Assembly (NCBI GenBank): GCA_037576195.1
Contig: CM075104.1
Coordinates: 13,284,211 to 13,348,210 of the forward strand
Source of the DNA: Phytoseiulus persimilis
Taxonomy: Eukaryota > Arthropoda > Arachnida > Mesostigmata > Phytoseiidae
DNA length: 64,000 nt
Direction of reading: 5' to 3'
Position 1 is the first letter of the stretch. The number at the start of each line of letters is the position of its first letter. This document shows positions 1 to 10,623 of the stretch, in pieces. Under the pieces are notes generated by a model, which saw only the letters and a program-made list of their open reading frames with translations, searched no databases and had not been told where the DNA came from. Both the position numbers and the translations under genes were made by a program.

Positions 1-613
1 ATCCGACGAATTCATGGGGTTAATGGGGGCTTCTTCCGTGAGTTCGCTGCGTTCCCGGGAATACAAAAAGAAATCAGTCCAGCACAAATGAGTGTTTCGA
101 AACGGAACCGAGCCACAAATGTCGTGAGCATGAATGTCGAACTATCATACGGGTGAGCTACAGCTCCAGCTGGAGAAGATCGAAGGTGAGCATCACTTTT
201 GCCTCCATGTACATCTCACGAATGATTTTCTCCGATTCGACCCGAAGAGGATCCCTCCGAAAGAACCAGGAAAAGCATCGGAAAGAGGATCAGCAGAGAG
301 AGACCATCCTTCAGTGATGAAGGTTACTCCATGTTCTCGATGTTGTGACCTACTCCATGGAAGGTTCGGCGACCGCTCGTCTAAGTCGTGTGGGGTCTGC
401 TGTCATCGGATACCCCCAAAAAAAAGAATTGTTGGTGGTTCCGACAGATCCGTGAAATCGGAAGCATGCTCACTAGGGCTCTCCTATGACGTTATGGGAA
501 AGGGAACTCCGGCTGAACAACATTCCAGAATCGATGAAGTCGAAGGCCAATGGAGAGGACCGAGCGTTGCGCTTCGCTCGGCGAGTTGCGCCAGCCGTCA
601 AAACAACGAGAAT
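1..613. other. 5' flank of P450 gene 1
   Basis: No independent gene is seen. An open frame runs from about position 134 into the P450 frame, but its first 160 codons do not resemble any P450 and are treated as untranslated or flanking sequence. The last ~110 bases resemble the flank just before P450 gene 2. Both contain GGGAACTCC, then CCAGAATCG, then CGAGTTGCG close to the ATG. The duplication that made the two genes therefore included some upstream DNA, which may hold promoter or 5' UTR sequence. No TATA box or start site was identified with confidence. Confidence 0.5.
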
Positions 614-2670
614 ATGTTGACGATCGCATTCGTGTTGGTGTTTGTTGGCCTTTCGTTCGAGTGGCTCCGTCAGCGATGGAGCAGGTTCCAGATTTTCAAG
701 CGGATGGGAGTTCCCGGCCCCAAGCCCAGTTTCCTCTGGGGTCACTTCAAGCAGCTTCGCGAGAACCATGTTCTGTGGCAACAGAGGTGGAGGGCCGAAT
801 ACGGTCAAACGTTCGGCGTGTTTTGGGGCGATAAACCATTCCTCATAACATGCGACCTCGAAATCGCGAAGCAGGTGATGGTCAGCCGCTTTTCGAACTT
901 CGTTGACCGCTCGGAACAATTTGCTCTCGAGAGTGCGCATCCTGTTGCTAAGCACATCATCACCATTGAAAAAGGTCAACGATGGAAGCGGAGTCGGATG
1001 CTCCTTAGCCCCGCTTTCTCAACTGGCAAGATGAAGAACATGACTCCACTCATTGAGAAGTGTGTCGACGAGTTCGGAGAGATCTTGCAAAAAAACGCGT
1101 CCGGGAACCAGTTCGACGTCTACCCCCTCCTGAAACGGTTCTCCATGGATAACATCTCACGCACAATTTTCGGAATCGAGACGAATATACAACAGAATCC
1201 AGAGAACAGCTCGAAGCTACTCAGATCCGCCTTGTCATTCATCGAGCTTAATCTCACCGGCTTCATGGATTTGCTCTGTAACAGCTTCTCGTCAATCAAC
1301 TACGGCTTCAGTTCGATTCTTTATATCCTCCTATCTGCCAGATTCATCCCAAACCCGGTCAATGATTTGGCTGATGAAATGAACGTGATCGTCAGAGCTC
1401 GACGGAGCGCGCCTCCACGGAATGATCTTCTGCAGTCTTTGCTGGATCGTCAACGTGAGTGTTTGCAGGAGGGGAATCCGACCGCAGCAATGCGAAAGTG
1501 TCAACCCAGGTGACGTTTCGAGAACGACCATCATAACATCCATCTCTCTCCACAGAACTGAACTCTGACGAGAACTTCCTGACGGCCAGCGATTCTGCAG
1601 AAGAGCACACGACGACTTCTCACACAACAACATCTTCCATGCTGACAGACGAAGAGGTGACCGCGAGTGCAATCGCCATGTTCGCCGCAGGATACGAGAC
1701 GACGAGTACTGCCGCTGCATTCGTCTTCAGCTGCCTCGGTTTGCACCCGGAAGTTCAGGCGCGACTCCGCCAGGAAATCCTTGATGCGGCAAACGACAAA
1801 CCGCTGCGCTACGAGACGATTATGACCCTGCCGTACCTCGATGCTGTTATCCGCGAATCTCTTCGACTTCATCCCCCGGTTACGAAGTAGGTTCCCCCTC
1901 TCGGCTCGGCGACCATGGCCCGGAACTTATGGAGTTTTCCTCGTCTCGAACTGCTCTCCCACACACTCAAGCCATCTCCTTCTCGTTACAGTTTCAATAC
2001 TCGCATAGCTGTTAAAGACACAGAGATCAACGGCTTGGAAATCCCGGCAGGACTGAGCATACTCTTCCCGGTGAAACTGATACACTCAGATGAGAACTTC
2101 TGGGAGAACCCCTCACTTTTCAACCCTGATCGCTTCTTGGAGAAGAATTATAACCCGTCGGCGTACCAGGTGGGTTTCGAACGGAGAACTCTTAGATTTA
2201 GAGAGAGGGAGAGGGTCTCACGAGGATGTTCGATCTCGATCGAATTTGCAACTGCCGACACGACGAACAGTCCAGGAGAGCTCAACGTTTCTGTGCGCCA
2301 TCGGAGATATAGCTGATGGCGAAAAGCTCAATCGCAGAACTCCGCAGGAAACCCGCTCCTCTGTTGCGCATGAAGTTGCCTGTGGCCCAGAGAGATCGAA
2401 ATTTCACGAAAAACGCTCTAAGATTCTATGGAGTGTGCACTTCGGCTCGATCCTCTCCGATTATAGTATCGCATCAAATTCCAGGCGTTCGGTGATGGTC
2501 CCAGGAACTGCGTTGGAATGAGATTCGCTTACCTTACCATCAAGACGCTCTTGTGCAAAACCCTTATACGCTTCAATATCGTCGCTACTGAGGAGCCTCG
2601 GATCAGGAATGTCAGTGTTCTGTCTCAACCTGTTCAACTGAATATTTCTGTTGAGGAGATCAGCTCCTGA
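614..2670 (+). CDS. Cytochrome P450, gene 1 of the array (four exons)
   Basis: Exons are 614-1454, 1556-1886, 1992-2169 and 2485-2670, with GT-AG introns in phases 1, 2 and 0, giving 511 residues. The start at 614 is chosen because it begins a hydrophobic microsomal anchor (residues 1-20, MLTIAFVLVFVGLSFEW) followed by the hinge GVPGPKP, and because gene 2 starts at the same place. All P450 landmarks are present: I-helix AGYETTS (about 325-331), ExxR as ESLR (381-384), NPDRF, and the heme loop FGDGPRNCVG with the axial Cys at about 459. The family uses NADPH and O2 to oxidise lipophilic substrates at the ER membrane. The overall style suggests the CYP3 clan, often linked to xenobiotic metabolism, but the substrate cannot be read from sequence. 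It is the closest relative of gene 2 in the window. Sure it is an intact P450; family assignment is inferred. Confidence 0.95.
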
Positions 2671-2735
2671 AGCATCCGCAGAGCTGCCGAAATCGAAACT
2701 ATGATCGGGGGAACTAGAGGAAACTCGCCTCGATC

Positions 2736-2960
2736 TCAACGTTCGGAAGTCATACGCATCTCACCCATTCCTATCGGATCAAATCTGAGGCCGATCATTG
2801 CTGGAAGCAATGCGTCTTCAAGTGCGTCATGCATCAACATTTTTTGGGAAAGTATTGGAATCGGCCGCGAACAACTGAGTCTGCCATCTTGATTAAGCAG
2901 GCGGAGAGCTTGGAGAATCATTTGAATTACTCTCGGAGGAATTTTCCGATTCTCGACCGT
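2736..2960 (-). pseudogene. Unidentified minus-strand coding-like segment behind P450 gene 1
   Basis: The minus strand carries an open frame ending at a stop at 2736. Its last ~75 residues look protein-like: a helical stretch near VIQMILQALRLL followed by ALLPAMIGLRFDPIGMG. A similar sequence, including the codons for MIGLRFD, lies at the matching place behind P450 gene 2 (minus strand, around 14.93-14.96 kb), where the frame is broken by stops. It may be the 3' end of a small convergent gene that was duplicated with the P450, or an old repeat. No family is recognised. Confidence 0.25.
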
Positions 2961-3424
2961 TAGACACACGGAGTCACGTGGGACACCCTGTCCAGAACAA
3001 CATGGAGCAGAAATATTCCAAATGACGCCTCCTACAACGGATCGGTGGTCATGAGGTTCTGTCTCCCGAAAAATTCTGAAATAATCATCGATGCCACTTC
3101 GACTGTGTGCAGATGATGCCAATGAAGGATTCCGGTGACGAATTTGGCTGGAATGTGCTGTCGGTCGAGATCCGGCGTTCTCATCCATCAGCTGATGACT
3201 AGAGCCCGCACTCTGAAGCAATATCCATCAGTCCTCCTAGGGATGCCCACAGGAGTCATTGGTTCATGGATGTATAGTGCTCCTAAGTCCGGTCTTCAAT
3301 GGAAACAATTGAGACGATACTCTGGCGGTAGGAACGCACATCGGGATCGGCTCCTACTTTTGGTTCTAGGAATGGCCACTGTATATCGCACAGAACAGCA
3401 ACTGCTATACAGGGTGATTCCAAT

Positions 3425-3615
3425 TAAATAAACTCTCGATTATCTTAATTCTCGACTCTCATGACTTTGATAATATCAACATCGATAGAATGAATTCTCG
3501 ATTACCATCTGCTCTCAACAATCTCCAATCCGATTGCATCAACTTCCGTTCATGTTAACTCTGAATCATGACAACTTTGATTGAACCAACCTCGACTACA
3601 TGAACTCCCGGTTTC
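3425..3615. repeat. Degenerate ~16-bp tandem array
   Basis: About ten to eleven imperfect units of roughly 15-24 bases, each opening with AAC or AAT. Many contain CTCGATTA or CTCGACT-like cores and ATG near the end (for example AACTCTCGATTATCTT, AATTCTCGACTCTCATG, AACCTCGACTACATG). The array is AT-rich compared with its surroundings. No mirrored partner was found nearby, so it may be a minisatellite or one surviving end of an element with repeat-built termini. Confidence 0.5.
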
Positions 3616-5871
3616 ACCTTGGATAAGGGATACACAAGATCGTCCTTTCGTGTGTCAGTTCGCTTGGCAATTACGCGGAGGAAGAGCTGAGGTTTGGATA
3701 GCTCAGGGGTCAAGGCCGCATCTTCGCTGCCGTCGAGGGGCTTTAGCGATGACGGCCTCATACCCGATGTCGATGAGAACTTTTGGGGTGCTTGAGTGGT
3801 AACATCATATAGAATTATCATAGCCCGTTCGACTCAGATTTCGCGGAGACCAGCTCCACCGATACGACTCATACTGATAAACAGTTGACAACCGGGGTAT
3901 AACGTACGAATGTAACGTTGGAAGGAGCGCTCACCATGGGAGGCGAGTACACCTCATGTCGCTCCGAACGGATGACGGTGAATTATTATTTTCCGTTAGA
4001 AAAATAACAGAGAGTACTTCCTGCGAGAAAGATAACGGAATAATGGATTTCCCTTGCGGTGACTTCCACTGGGAGCATTCCCGTTGCTTTCTCAGACGGA
4101 TTACCGTGAATTCACCTTCATTCGTTTAAGGGATAATGTGAATTATCAACCGTTATCCACTGAACGGGGAATGAGGTCTGTGCGCGAGTGGAGTGCTTGT
4201 ACAACGACATACATGCAGAATATTTCTCACTCGAAGTTGACCTGAAGCTTTGACCGATGTCTCCAGAGCCTGCTCGACCTCGAAATGAATGTGCCAGCCG
4301 CAGCACACAGGCTCTCCTAGTTCAGGCTTCCCGGCGAGCAATTGTGACGACGTTGAAAAGTTAGATCAGCCTTCGCAACCAAACCGAAAAATTGAGCGAG
4401 TAAATTCCCTTCCATGTTCGCCGAGAGTTCACCTGCCGTGACCAAATACGCAAACAAGATCATATATGTATGTTTGGCGCGGTCTGTCTGTCTGTCAATA
4501 GGAAGCTTGTCAGATTCAGCGAAAATCCACATGGATAAACTTCGCAGCCTCGGGTCGAGCTCACTCTGATTCGCAGAAAATGTGTTTCTGGGACCGAGCC
4601 AGAGCCCTTCCATCATTGAAAGTTGGAGTTCCAGGATCGGATAGGGTGTACCAATCCACAACGTGTACAGCGCTCCAAGGTCTAGCGCGGACGTATCCGC
4701 TTGTCGCCTGACGCTACTCTCCCGCCTGCGCTTCTCGTCGCCTCTGGCAGCGGTTAGCATGCATGATGGCTAAACTCCGCTGAGCCTGTCGGTAGGCGAA
4801 CCCTGGTGGCGCGTTGATGCTCGCTAGCTCAACTCGCCGGGCGCCAAACGAAATAGAACCGGAACTTCCAATAGATTGGATGGGAGGAAGAATAAGCACT
4901 TTGGAATGGGGTCCGTCACCACAAACCAGTTTTGTGGCCAACACAAAACCAAGAGGTACGGAGTTCTCTTTAGTCGAGTTTCAGAGGTTCCGCGGCACCT
5001 GCTTTTTTGGCGACATTTTATGTTTTGTCTCGTGGTTTCTACGCAGTTTAGAGCGAGATGCTGGTGACGCCAGGCACTCTGTGTCAGATGGACAACCTTC
5101 TGTATCACACCGAGCCAGCTCAGCTGCGGCGCCGCTGGAAAATTGGGGAGCCCTTTGAATTCGAGAGGAAAAAATCTGTCTGACTTCCCTAAAATGAGGA
5201 TTGGAATGGAACGAAGACCAAAAGAGGCGATTGGTGATTGGAAAGAAATCCGAAATCCGCCCTCTAAGCACCGAAAAACAGTCGGGACGAAAATGACGAG
5301 AGAAATTCCCGACCTGATTTTACCACCCTGTAGACTTTTCGGAGGTTCGAATGATGGGCGGGCCTGCCCTCTCATTGAAGAGAGTGCGATTCCCTTCCTG
5401 GGAACGGTGAATGCACATTGAAGGGATCCCGACCACCCGATCCCGCCTGGAAGGATCTGACTGGTTTCCGTGATGTCTTTATACGTTCGGAAGATCAGGA
5501 ACAAAAGCACTTCCCAATACAGCTTGAGAAGAGCAGTGCTCCCGCTTTTCCAGTCCCCAAATCTCGTTCCACCGGGACCTCCTCCTAAGTTGGGGCTCCA
5601 ACGACTTCGCTTCGGTCACAACAACGCATTGAGTTTTGCTCGGCGTCAAAGGCGCGGAACTCACTGAAAATCGCATTCGTGACGGGGTTGTTACGTTTTC
5701 TGTCAAGTTGGTTCGTAAACAATGAAACACGTTCCAGACTTCCGAACGGCCGGCAGTCCCCGGCGAGAAGACCTTTTTTTCGAGTCCCTTGAAACGGCCG
5801 GTTGTCGCGCTCCGTGGTAACAACGATGGAGAGCCGACTTCCAGAAGTCATAATTATTTATACTCGTCGCC

Positions 5872-6690
5872 GGAGAGCTGGATACGGTCGAGCATTCGAC
5901 GTGTTCCAGGGCGGAACGATTCCTGATAACGAGCGACCTCGACATTGCAGAGTAGGTTCCACTAGGATTCCACCTTCGCCGACCGTTTGCAGCGATTTGC
6001 CCTCGAAATTCGCATCCGTTTAGCGCGAAAAAAAACCTCGAAATTCCACATCACGTGATTTTCCCACAGTGGAACATTCGACATTGTTTTTTCCAACCAG
6101 AAACACGCCCTGATCAGAGTCCGCTTGCGGCTAGTGATTAGGCAGAAGACCAGGAAATATCTTCTTCTCCTCAGCAGCATCCGCAATGCTGACCAACGTG
6201 AAAGTCATCGCGGCTGCGATTATGATGTTCGCCGCTGGGTTCGAGACGACGAGCACCGTCGTCGCATTCATCCCCAACTGTCTCGGATTGCACCCGTAAG
6301 TTCAGGCGCGCCGCCAAGATGTCATCGATGCGACCATCGACGAATCGCTCTGCCACGAGACAGCCATGACCCTGCCGTATCTCGAAGCTGTCAATCGGGA
6401 AGCTCTCCGACTTCATCCTGCCATGACAAAGTAGGTCTCGTCCCGGGTCTTGCCGACCAAACTCTGGACCTCATGGAAGTTGTCATCGTCTAACGTTGCT
6501 CTTCCAAACTCTAAAAATGGCCACATCTCGGTGCGGCTTCATCTTTCCCGAAGGAACTCTAGACACAGAACGGCTTGGAAATTTCGACCGCAGCTTATTG
6601 AAGCATCCTCCTCCGTGCGAAACTGACACACTCTGAAGAGGCCTCACAGGAACCCTACTGCTCCCGATCCGGCTTTTCTCCAAGATGCAT
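5872..6690 (+). pseudogene. Decayed cytochrome P450 copy
   Basis: Three pieces match P450 genes 1 and 2 in order. Positions 5872-6020 match the middle of exon 1 (the EYGxTFGVF to FVDRxEQFALE region). Positions about 6130-6432 match exon 2, still encoding AGFETTS (I-helix) and EALR (ExxR) and ending at a GT donor. Positions about 6560-6690 match a degenerate exon 3. The exon 1 piece has an in-frame TAG at 5953-5955, and exon 2 has TAA at 6297-6299 where the active genes have GAA after CACCCG. The N-terminal half of exon 1, the rest of exon 1 and a convincing exon 4 with the heme loop are missing. It is a dead member of the same tandem array, closest to gene 2 in exon 2. Confidence 0.85.
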
Positions 6691-8311
6691 CGTCTCCAAC
6701 AGAATCTCGGAGAATCCCACTCAGGACCACTCCGTTGATAGAATACAGATAATACCCACAAGAATCACCGAATGACCATTGGGAGGACCTTGAGGAGACT
6801 CTTGTGGATCGTCCACGCAGCTCGAACTTCTCATCGAGAATCGGTGTTTGGAGAAACAGGACGTATCCTTAGTAGGACTAGGGTTTCACTTTGCTCGAAG
6901 AGCGGAAGCATTCCGTGACATCATGTAGGATCTCGTGAACTTTTCTCTACCACGGACCTCGGCGGCTCCTTGGGCTCTGCAGCGGAGCGGTGCTGATGAA
7001 TACGCGGAGAACTGAGCAGAGCTACACTCGAAACACTCTGGTTCACACTGCTGCGGAGGAGACACCACAGGCTCGGCGATTGGACTAATCTTGAATTTGC
7101 TTGATTGTGTTCTCCTCGTGTACGCTGAATGCACTCGTGTGATGTCCTATCGACAACTGCTCGGGCGTGGGAAGGATCCAATGCAAGACACTCGGCACAG
7201 CCTCACAATTCTGGATCCAGAGTTGTAATGGGATCAAGTGAGATACCAAGCTCGAAAACGTTACTCGGATCCGGGGGAGTTTCCCCGTCTTTTTGAGGTG
7301 TCCAGCATGGCTTAGACCAGGGATATATTTGCCGAGTCTCCCCAAACAGGACAAAGGGTCACAGGGTCCTAGCTTCTGGAATCATTCTGGGATATCAGGC
7401 GAGCTCCTTGCATCTGTTTGTAGATGACGCATAGATTGAATTCGAGTATATAGATTTCGGTGGGAGAGTGTCACCGGTCGGAAACTTCAAGAAGTCCAGC
7501 TTCTCATCGGAAAGCTGATGGCTTATCGAATTGAGACGTCGATCCGGAGTCGGTCCTACCAGGTTCGTTTGGGATGGGATACTTCGAGCAATGATATGTA
7601 CTGAGCAATGTTGAGCATCGCTGAACTCTTGTAATAGATGAAACCTTGGATAGTTTTCGAGCATGACCGCTGGTCAATATGTCCGCCTGAGGCGACTGCT
7701 GGCGAGCAGCTACGACTGCTACCGACGCCATGCACCTCCTATCCCCTCGTCGGTTGATGCACTGAACCAATATCCAGGAGAATAAGCGGGGGAGAGTTGA
7801 TTCAACGAAAAAATCCGGAGATGTTTGACTACTGACATTAAAAAAGTAACCTCCCTGCATGCGACGCGTTTTTTAATACAGCGAAGCAGTTGGCCAACAA
7901 TATGATTCTGACATCAACCCGACTGAGAATGCATGTTATGCGACGTTCACGGAGCAGAACGACGAACATGCAGCAGGTGCGTGTGCATCGCTTGACATGC
8001 ATGGTCTTCTATCCAAGTTGGCCCGAGACCGTGAGCGTTATATGCAGAGCTTGTTCGACATGGCATGAACGGGTTATATTTAGATGGCGACGCACAGTCT
8101 AGTCTGGCCAGTCTCTCTCCAGAGTTGTGATGACGATAGACAGCGCGAACTGTATCAAACGGAAGTACTTTTCATGGGAGGTCTGCTACACCGTTCTTCC
8201 TCTCAACGCGCCAACCCGAAGAACTTCCACATTCAGTCAAGGGGGAAATCTGGCAGTATGAAGATGACCTCCCGTTGTTTTTTTCCAGGAACACTGAGTT
8301 CGTCGGGGGAA

Positions 8312-8527
8312 TCAACCTCCCTTGACTTTTACTCGATTCTGGCATTGAATGAGAGCGCTCTGCTGATCTGTCCGGGAAGGGGTCTGGATCTCGGCCTGAA
8401 ACCGAGCTGCAACCTCGTGGAGATTCGCCAAGATCGATCGAGTGAGAGAAAGCTGTGCTTCCAAATAAGCTCGGATGTTTCTCAGGACGTCCGCGTTATC
8501 GAAACAATCGGTGCACCGGGCCTCCAT
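8312..8527 (-). CDS. Small hypothetical open frame, 71 residues
   Basis: Starts with ATG at 8527 and stops at 8312. The product is predicted to be largely helical, with the segment DVLRNIRAYLEAQLSLTRSI followed by an alanine- and glutamate-rich stretch, and two early cysteines spaced CTDC. There is no signal peptide and no family is recognised. Neighbouring frames on the same strand are broken, so this may be the best surviving part of a decayed gene rather than a working one. Confidence 0.15.
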   Translation of the reverse strand: MEARCTDCFDNADVLRNIRAYLEAQLSLTRSILANLHEVAARFQAEIQTPSRTDQQSALIQCQNRVKVKGG

Positions 8528-8798
8528 GCTCCCAATATATGTGACCTAACCTCTGTCTCTTGAACTAAGCCTCCACACAGCGGTTCAAAATCAAGGATTA
8601 CGTTCTCGCCAATCAAGCCCTCCCATCGCTCGCATTGGCCTCAAAGTGAGCCTATGAACTGCTCGATTCTGGCATAGCTCCAGTATCGAAGTGACGATCA
8701 AGCTCATAATACCTGCCAGTGCTCGATCGAGGGTTCGATGGAGCTGTTCGCTGGGAGTTGGTCGCCACGCTCTTCGGATGAGCCGAGAAACTCTCGAA

Positions 8799-8948
8799 TC
8801 ATCGTGTGTGGTCGGAAGACTGATGGTAGCCTCCATGATGCCCACGATGTCCCTTCCCATGATTATGATGTCCATGTCTGCCATTATGTCTCTCCGCATG
8901 CCCTCCTGGATGTTTCTGACTGCCACGATGCTCATACCCTGTATAGCT
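8799..8948 (-). other. Histidine/glycine-rich reading frame
   Basis: The minus-strand frame between stops at 8949-8951 and 8799-8801 encodes about 49 residues rich in His and Gly, with runs such as RHGHHNHGKGHRGHHGGYH. Such composition is seen in metal-binding or cuticle-type peptides and in some antimicrobial peptides of arthropods, but also arises by chance from CAT/GGN repeats. There is no start codon or splice context to prove it is coding. Confidence 0.2.
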
Positions 8949-9740
8949 TCAATGATGGTCACCAGGTTCTCCTGATGTTTCGAGCAGATTGTGGCTTCTC
9001 AATCCTAGCAATCATGGAACCTAGCTGCGCCAACTGTATTTTCAGAAGGATGCTGATAGCCCACCGAAAGCTCCGCTGCAAAGTCTCGTAGGAACGTCTT
9101 CATGGAACAGCGTTCGCGATTCCTGCGTTCCTTCTCGCTTTCAAATGAATACATCCACTGGATTGGCTTCCTCAGCTTCATGATTTGTCGAGAGCATACC
9201 ATGTGTCCGTCAGTTTTGGACAGTGGTTCTCAGAGCGGTCGATATCGACCACTGGTCCGGGCGACCCCCAGGGTACCTCACTGACCTCTGTCGACTCCGA
9301 AAAGTATGGTCGGATCGACCTGTAAATCGTCTCCGAAGACTTCAATGAGTCTGGAATAGGATATAATCGCTCCCGTTTGGGATGAGTTCTCTACACGTTC
9401 AGGTAGCTTCCCGATTCGTTTTATGGGAAATCCCGACGTTTTCAATCGACTTTCGGGAGTTTCCAATGAAAATTCCGACGATGGGGCCATTCGATCGGCG
9501 AAACTGAACACTTCTATTCCGGAACAAGAGCTGGGTCAGCTGTATGAAGCCTGAGAACTCAGCTTCATGAACGCTATGCGTCTTTTTGAGCCGACCCGGC
9601 TGATGAAAGCAATTTAGCATTTTTGCATTCTTCTTCGCATTGCCAACTTTTTGCTCTCGGTGGATCTCGCCCAAGTTCCGCCAGGATTTAGCTCGCTTTG
9701 AGGTCAAGTCTGTGATTCAGTTTCCGTCGAGCGGATCCCA

Positions 9741-9748
9741 CTCAGCAG
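9741..9748. repeat. 8-bp target-site duplication, left copy (CTCAGCAG)
   Basis: CTCAGCAG occurs immediately before the left end of the element at 9749 and again, identical, immediately after its right end (10616-10623). This is the footprint expected of a cut-and-paste transposon that duplicates 8 bp. Confidence 0.8.
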
Positions 9749-9875
9749 GGCGTAGCCTCAGATGCCAGAAACTCAGATGCCAGACTCTCAGATGCCAGAA
9801 ACTCAGATGCCAGAAACTCAGATGCCAGAATAAAACACTCCCCCGACTGCGGATGGGTCCCCGCTGATTCAGCGG
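9749..9875 (+). repeat. Left terminal inverted repeat of element A
   Basis: 127 bp. Five 15-bp units start at about 9757, 9772, 9787, 9802 and 9817. The second unit differs (AGACT for AGAAA). It ends with a near-palindrome at 9861-9875. Confidence 0.85.
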
Positions 9876-10488
9876 GTTATTGGAGGCCGCGAATGAAGTT
9901 AGGCAGAACCGGGGAGCTCGATGGGGAAAGCTACAGCTCCAAAGGTTCTAGCACAGGCTACCTCTGTTACCCTCCTTGGGCCAACAGGATCAGCTTGAGA
10001 ACCACCCCGGACATGTGATTATTGTCGATCGACGTGGAAAACTCAACGACGTCCTCATTGCGGGTCTCCGGACCCGCCTCAATCCTACACTCTCTCCGTC
10101 ACTGGCAGTGATGATTCGCTAGCGACGAGTAGAAAGGAAGGTAGTTCCTCCCATAACTCCGTGCATTGAGTGAGGAATCGCCGAGCTAGCGGCCCAAAAT
10201 CCAAGTTGAGGCCGAGCGAGCTTTCGGCGAAGGGGGCTGCGACCGCTCGGAATGCGCGAAGGATCGCTTTTCTATTTCCCCGGAGCTCGAGTCCCCGAAC
10301 GTCCACGCTGATCGAGATTGAAGACATGCATCGAATGTCCCATCCATTCATCATGATTCATTCGTTGCCATCATCAGCAAACCATCAATAAATCACAGGG
10401 GGTGCGGTGCAGCGTGTACCATATGTACAAAGGGTCTGCCGCATGACTCGCGCTCGTTGCAGACGTCGGAGACGCTTTGCTCCCAAAT

Positions 10489-10615
10489 CCGCTTAATTAG
10501 CGGGGATCTATCCGGGATCGGGAGAGGGTTTCATTCTGGCATCTGAGTTTCTGGCATCTGAGTTTCTGGCATCTGAGTTTCTGGCATCTGAGTTTCTGGC
10601 ATCTGAGGCATAACC
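10489..10615 (-). repeat. Right terminal inverted repeat of element A
   Basis: 127 bp, the inverted partner of 9749-9875. It has five copies of the complementary unit (core CTGGCATCTG at 10535, 10550, 10565, 10580 and 10595) and an inner palindrome at 10489-10503. The unit copies in this arm are more uniform than those in the left arm. Confidence 0.85.
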
Positions 10616-10623
10616 CTCAGCAG
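10616..10623. repeat. 8-bp target-site duplication, right copy (CTCAGCAG)
   Basis: Identical to 9741-9748 and directly abutting the right end of element A. Confidence 0.8.

Larger units (their letters stand above)
2671..5640. other. Intergenic DNA between P450 gene 1 and the P450 pseudogene
   Basis: No gene is supported. Two items stand out and are listed separately: a minus-strand coding-looking stretch at 2736-2960 and a degenerate ~16-bp tandem array at about 3425-3615. Short (TCTG)n sequence occurs near 4484-4496. Other open frames on both strands overlap each other and show no recognisable domain. Confidence 0.4.
6691..9748. other. Intergenic DNA with coding-like scraps on the minus strand
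   Basis: No intact gene is seen. On the minus strand several short frames read like protein but are not joined by clear splice sites: 7354-7085, 7664-7395, 7860-7700 and 8527-8312. The last is a 71-residue frame with a helical leucine- and arginine-rich centre and a CTDC motif near its start. A histidine-rich frame lies at 8948-8799. They could be pieces of one decayed gene or element. Confidence 0.3.
9749..10615. mobile_element. Non-autonomous DNA transposon with tandem-repeat terminal inverted repeats (element A)
   Basis: An 867-bp element with inverted repeats of equal length (127 bp) at its two ends. The ends read GGCGTAGCCTCAG and, on the other strand, GGTTATGCCTCAG. Next inside each end come five tandem copies of a 15-bp unit (CTCAGATGCCAGAAA), then ~45 bp of further inverted similarity closing with a small palindrome (CCGCTGATTCAGCGG on the left, CCGCTTAATTAGCGG on the right). 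It is flanked by a perfect 8-bp duplication. The ~610-bp core has no transposase-like frame, so the element must be mobilised in trans. An 8-bp duplication with GG ends fits Mutator-like or Merlin-like families; P and hAT also make 8-bp duplications. The superfamily is an inference. Confidence 0.85.

Noticed and set aside
134-613. In-frame N-terminal extension of P450 gene 1 (160 codons)
   Set aside because: It lacks any P450 or targeting feature, sits before a proper membrane anchor, and is not shared as protein with gene 2; only patches of DNA similarity are.
4824-5510. 228-codon minus-strand frame
   Set aside because: Overlaps open frames on the plus strand, no recognisable motif, no splice context; compatible with chance.
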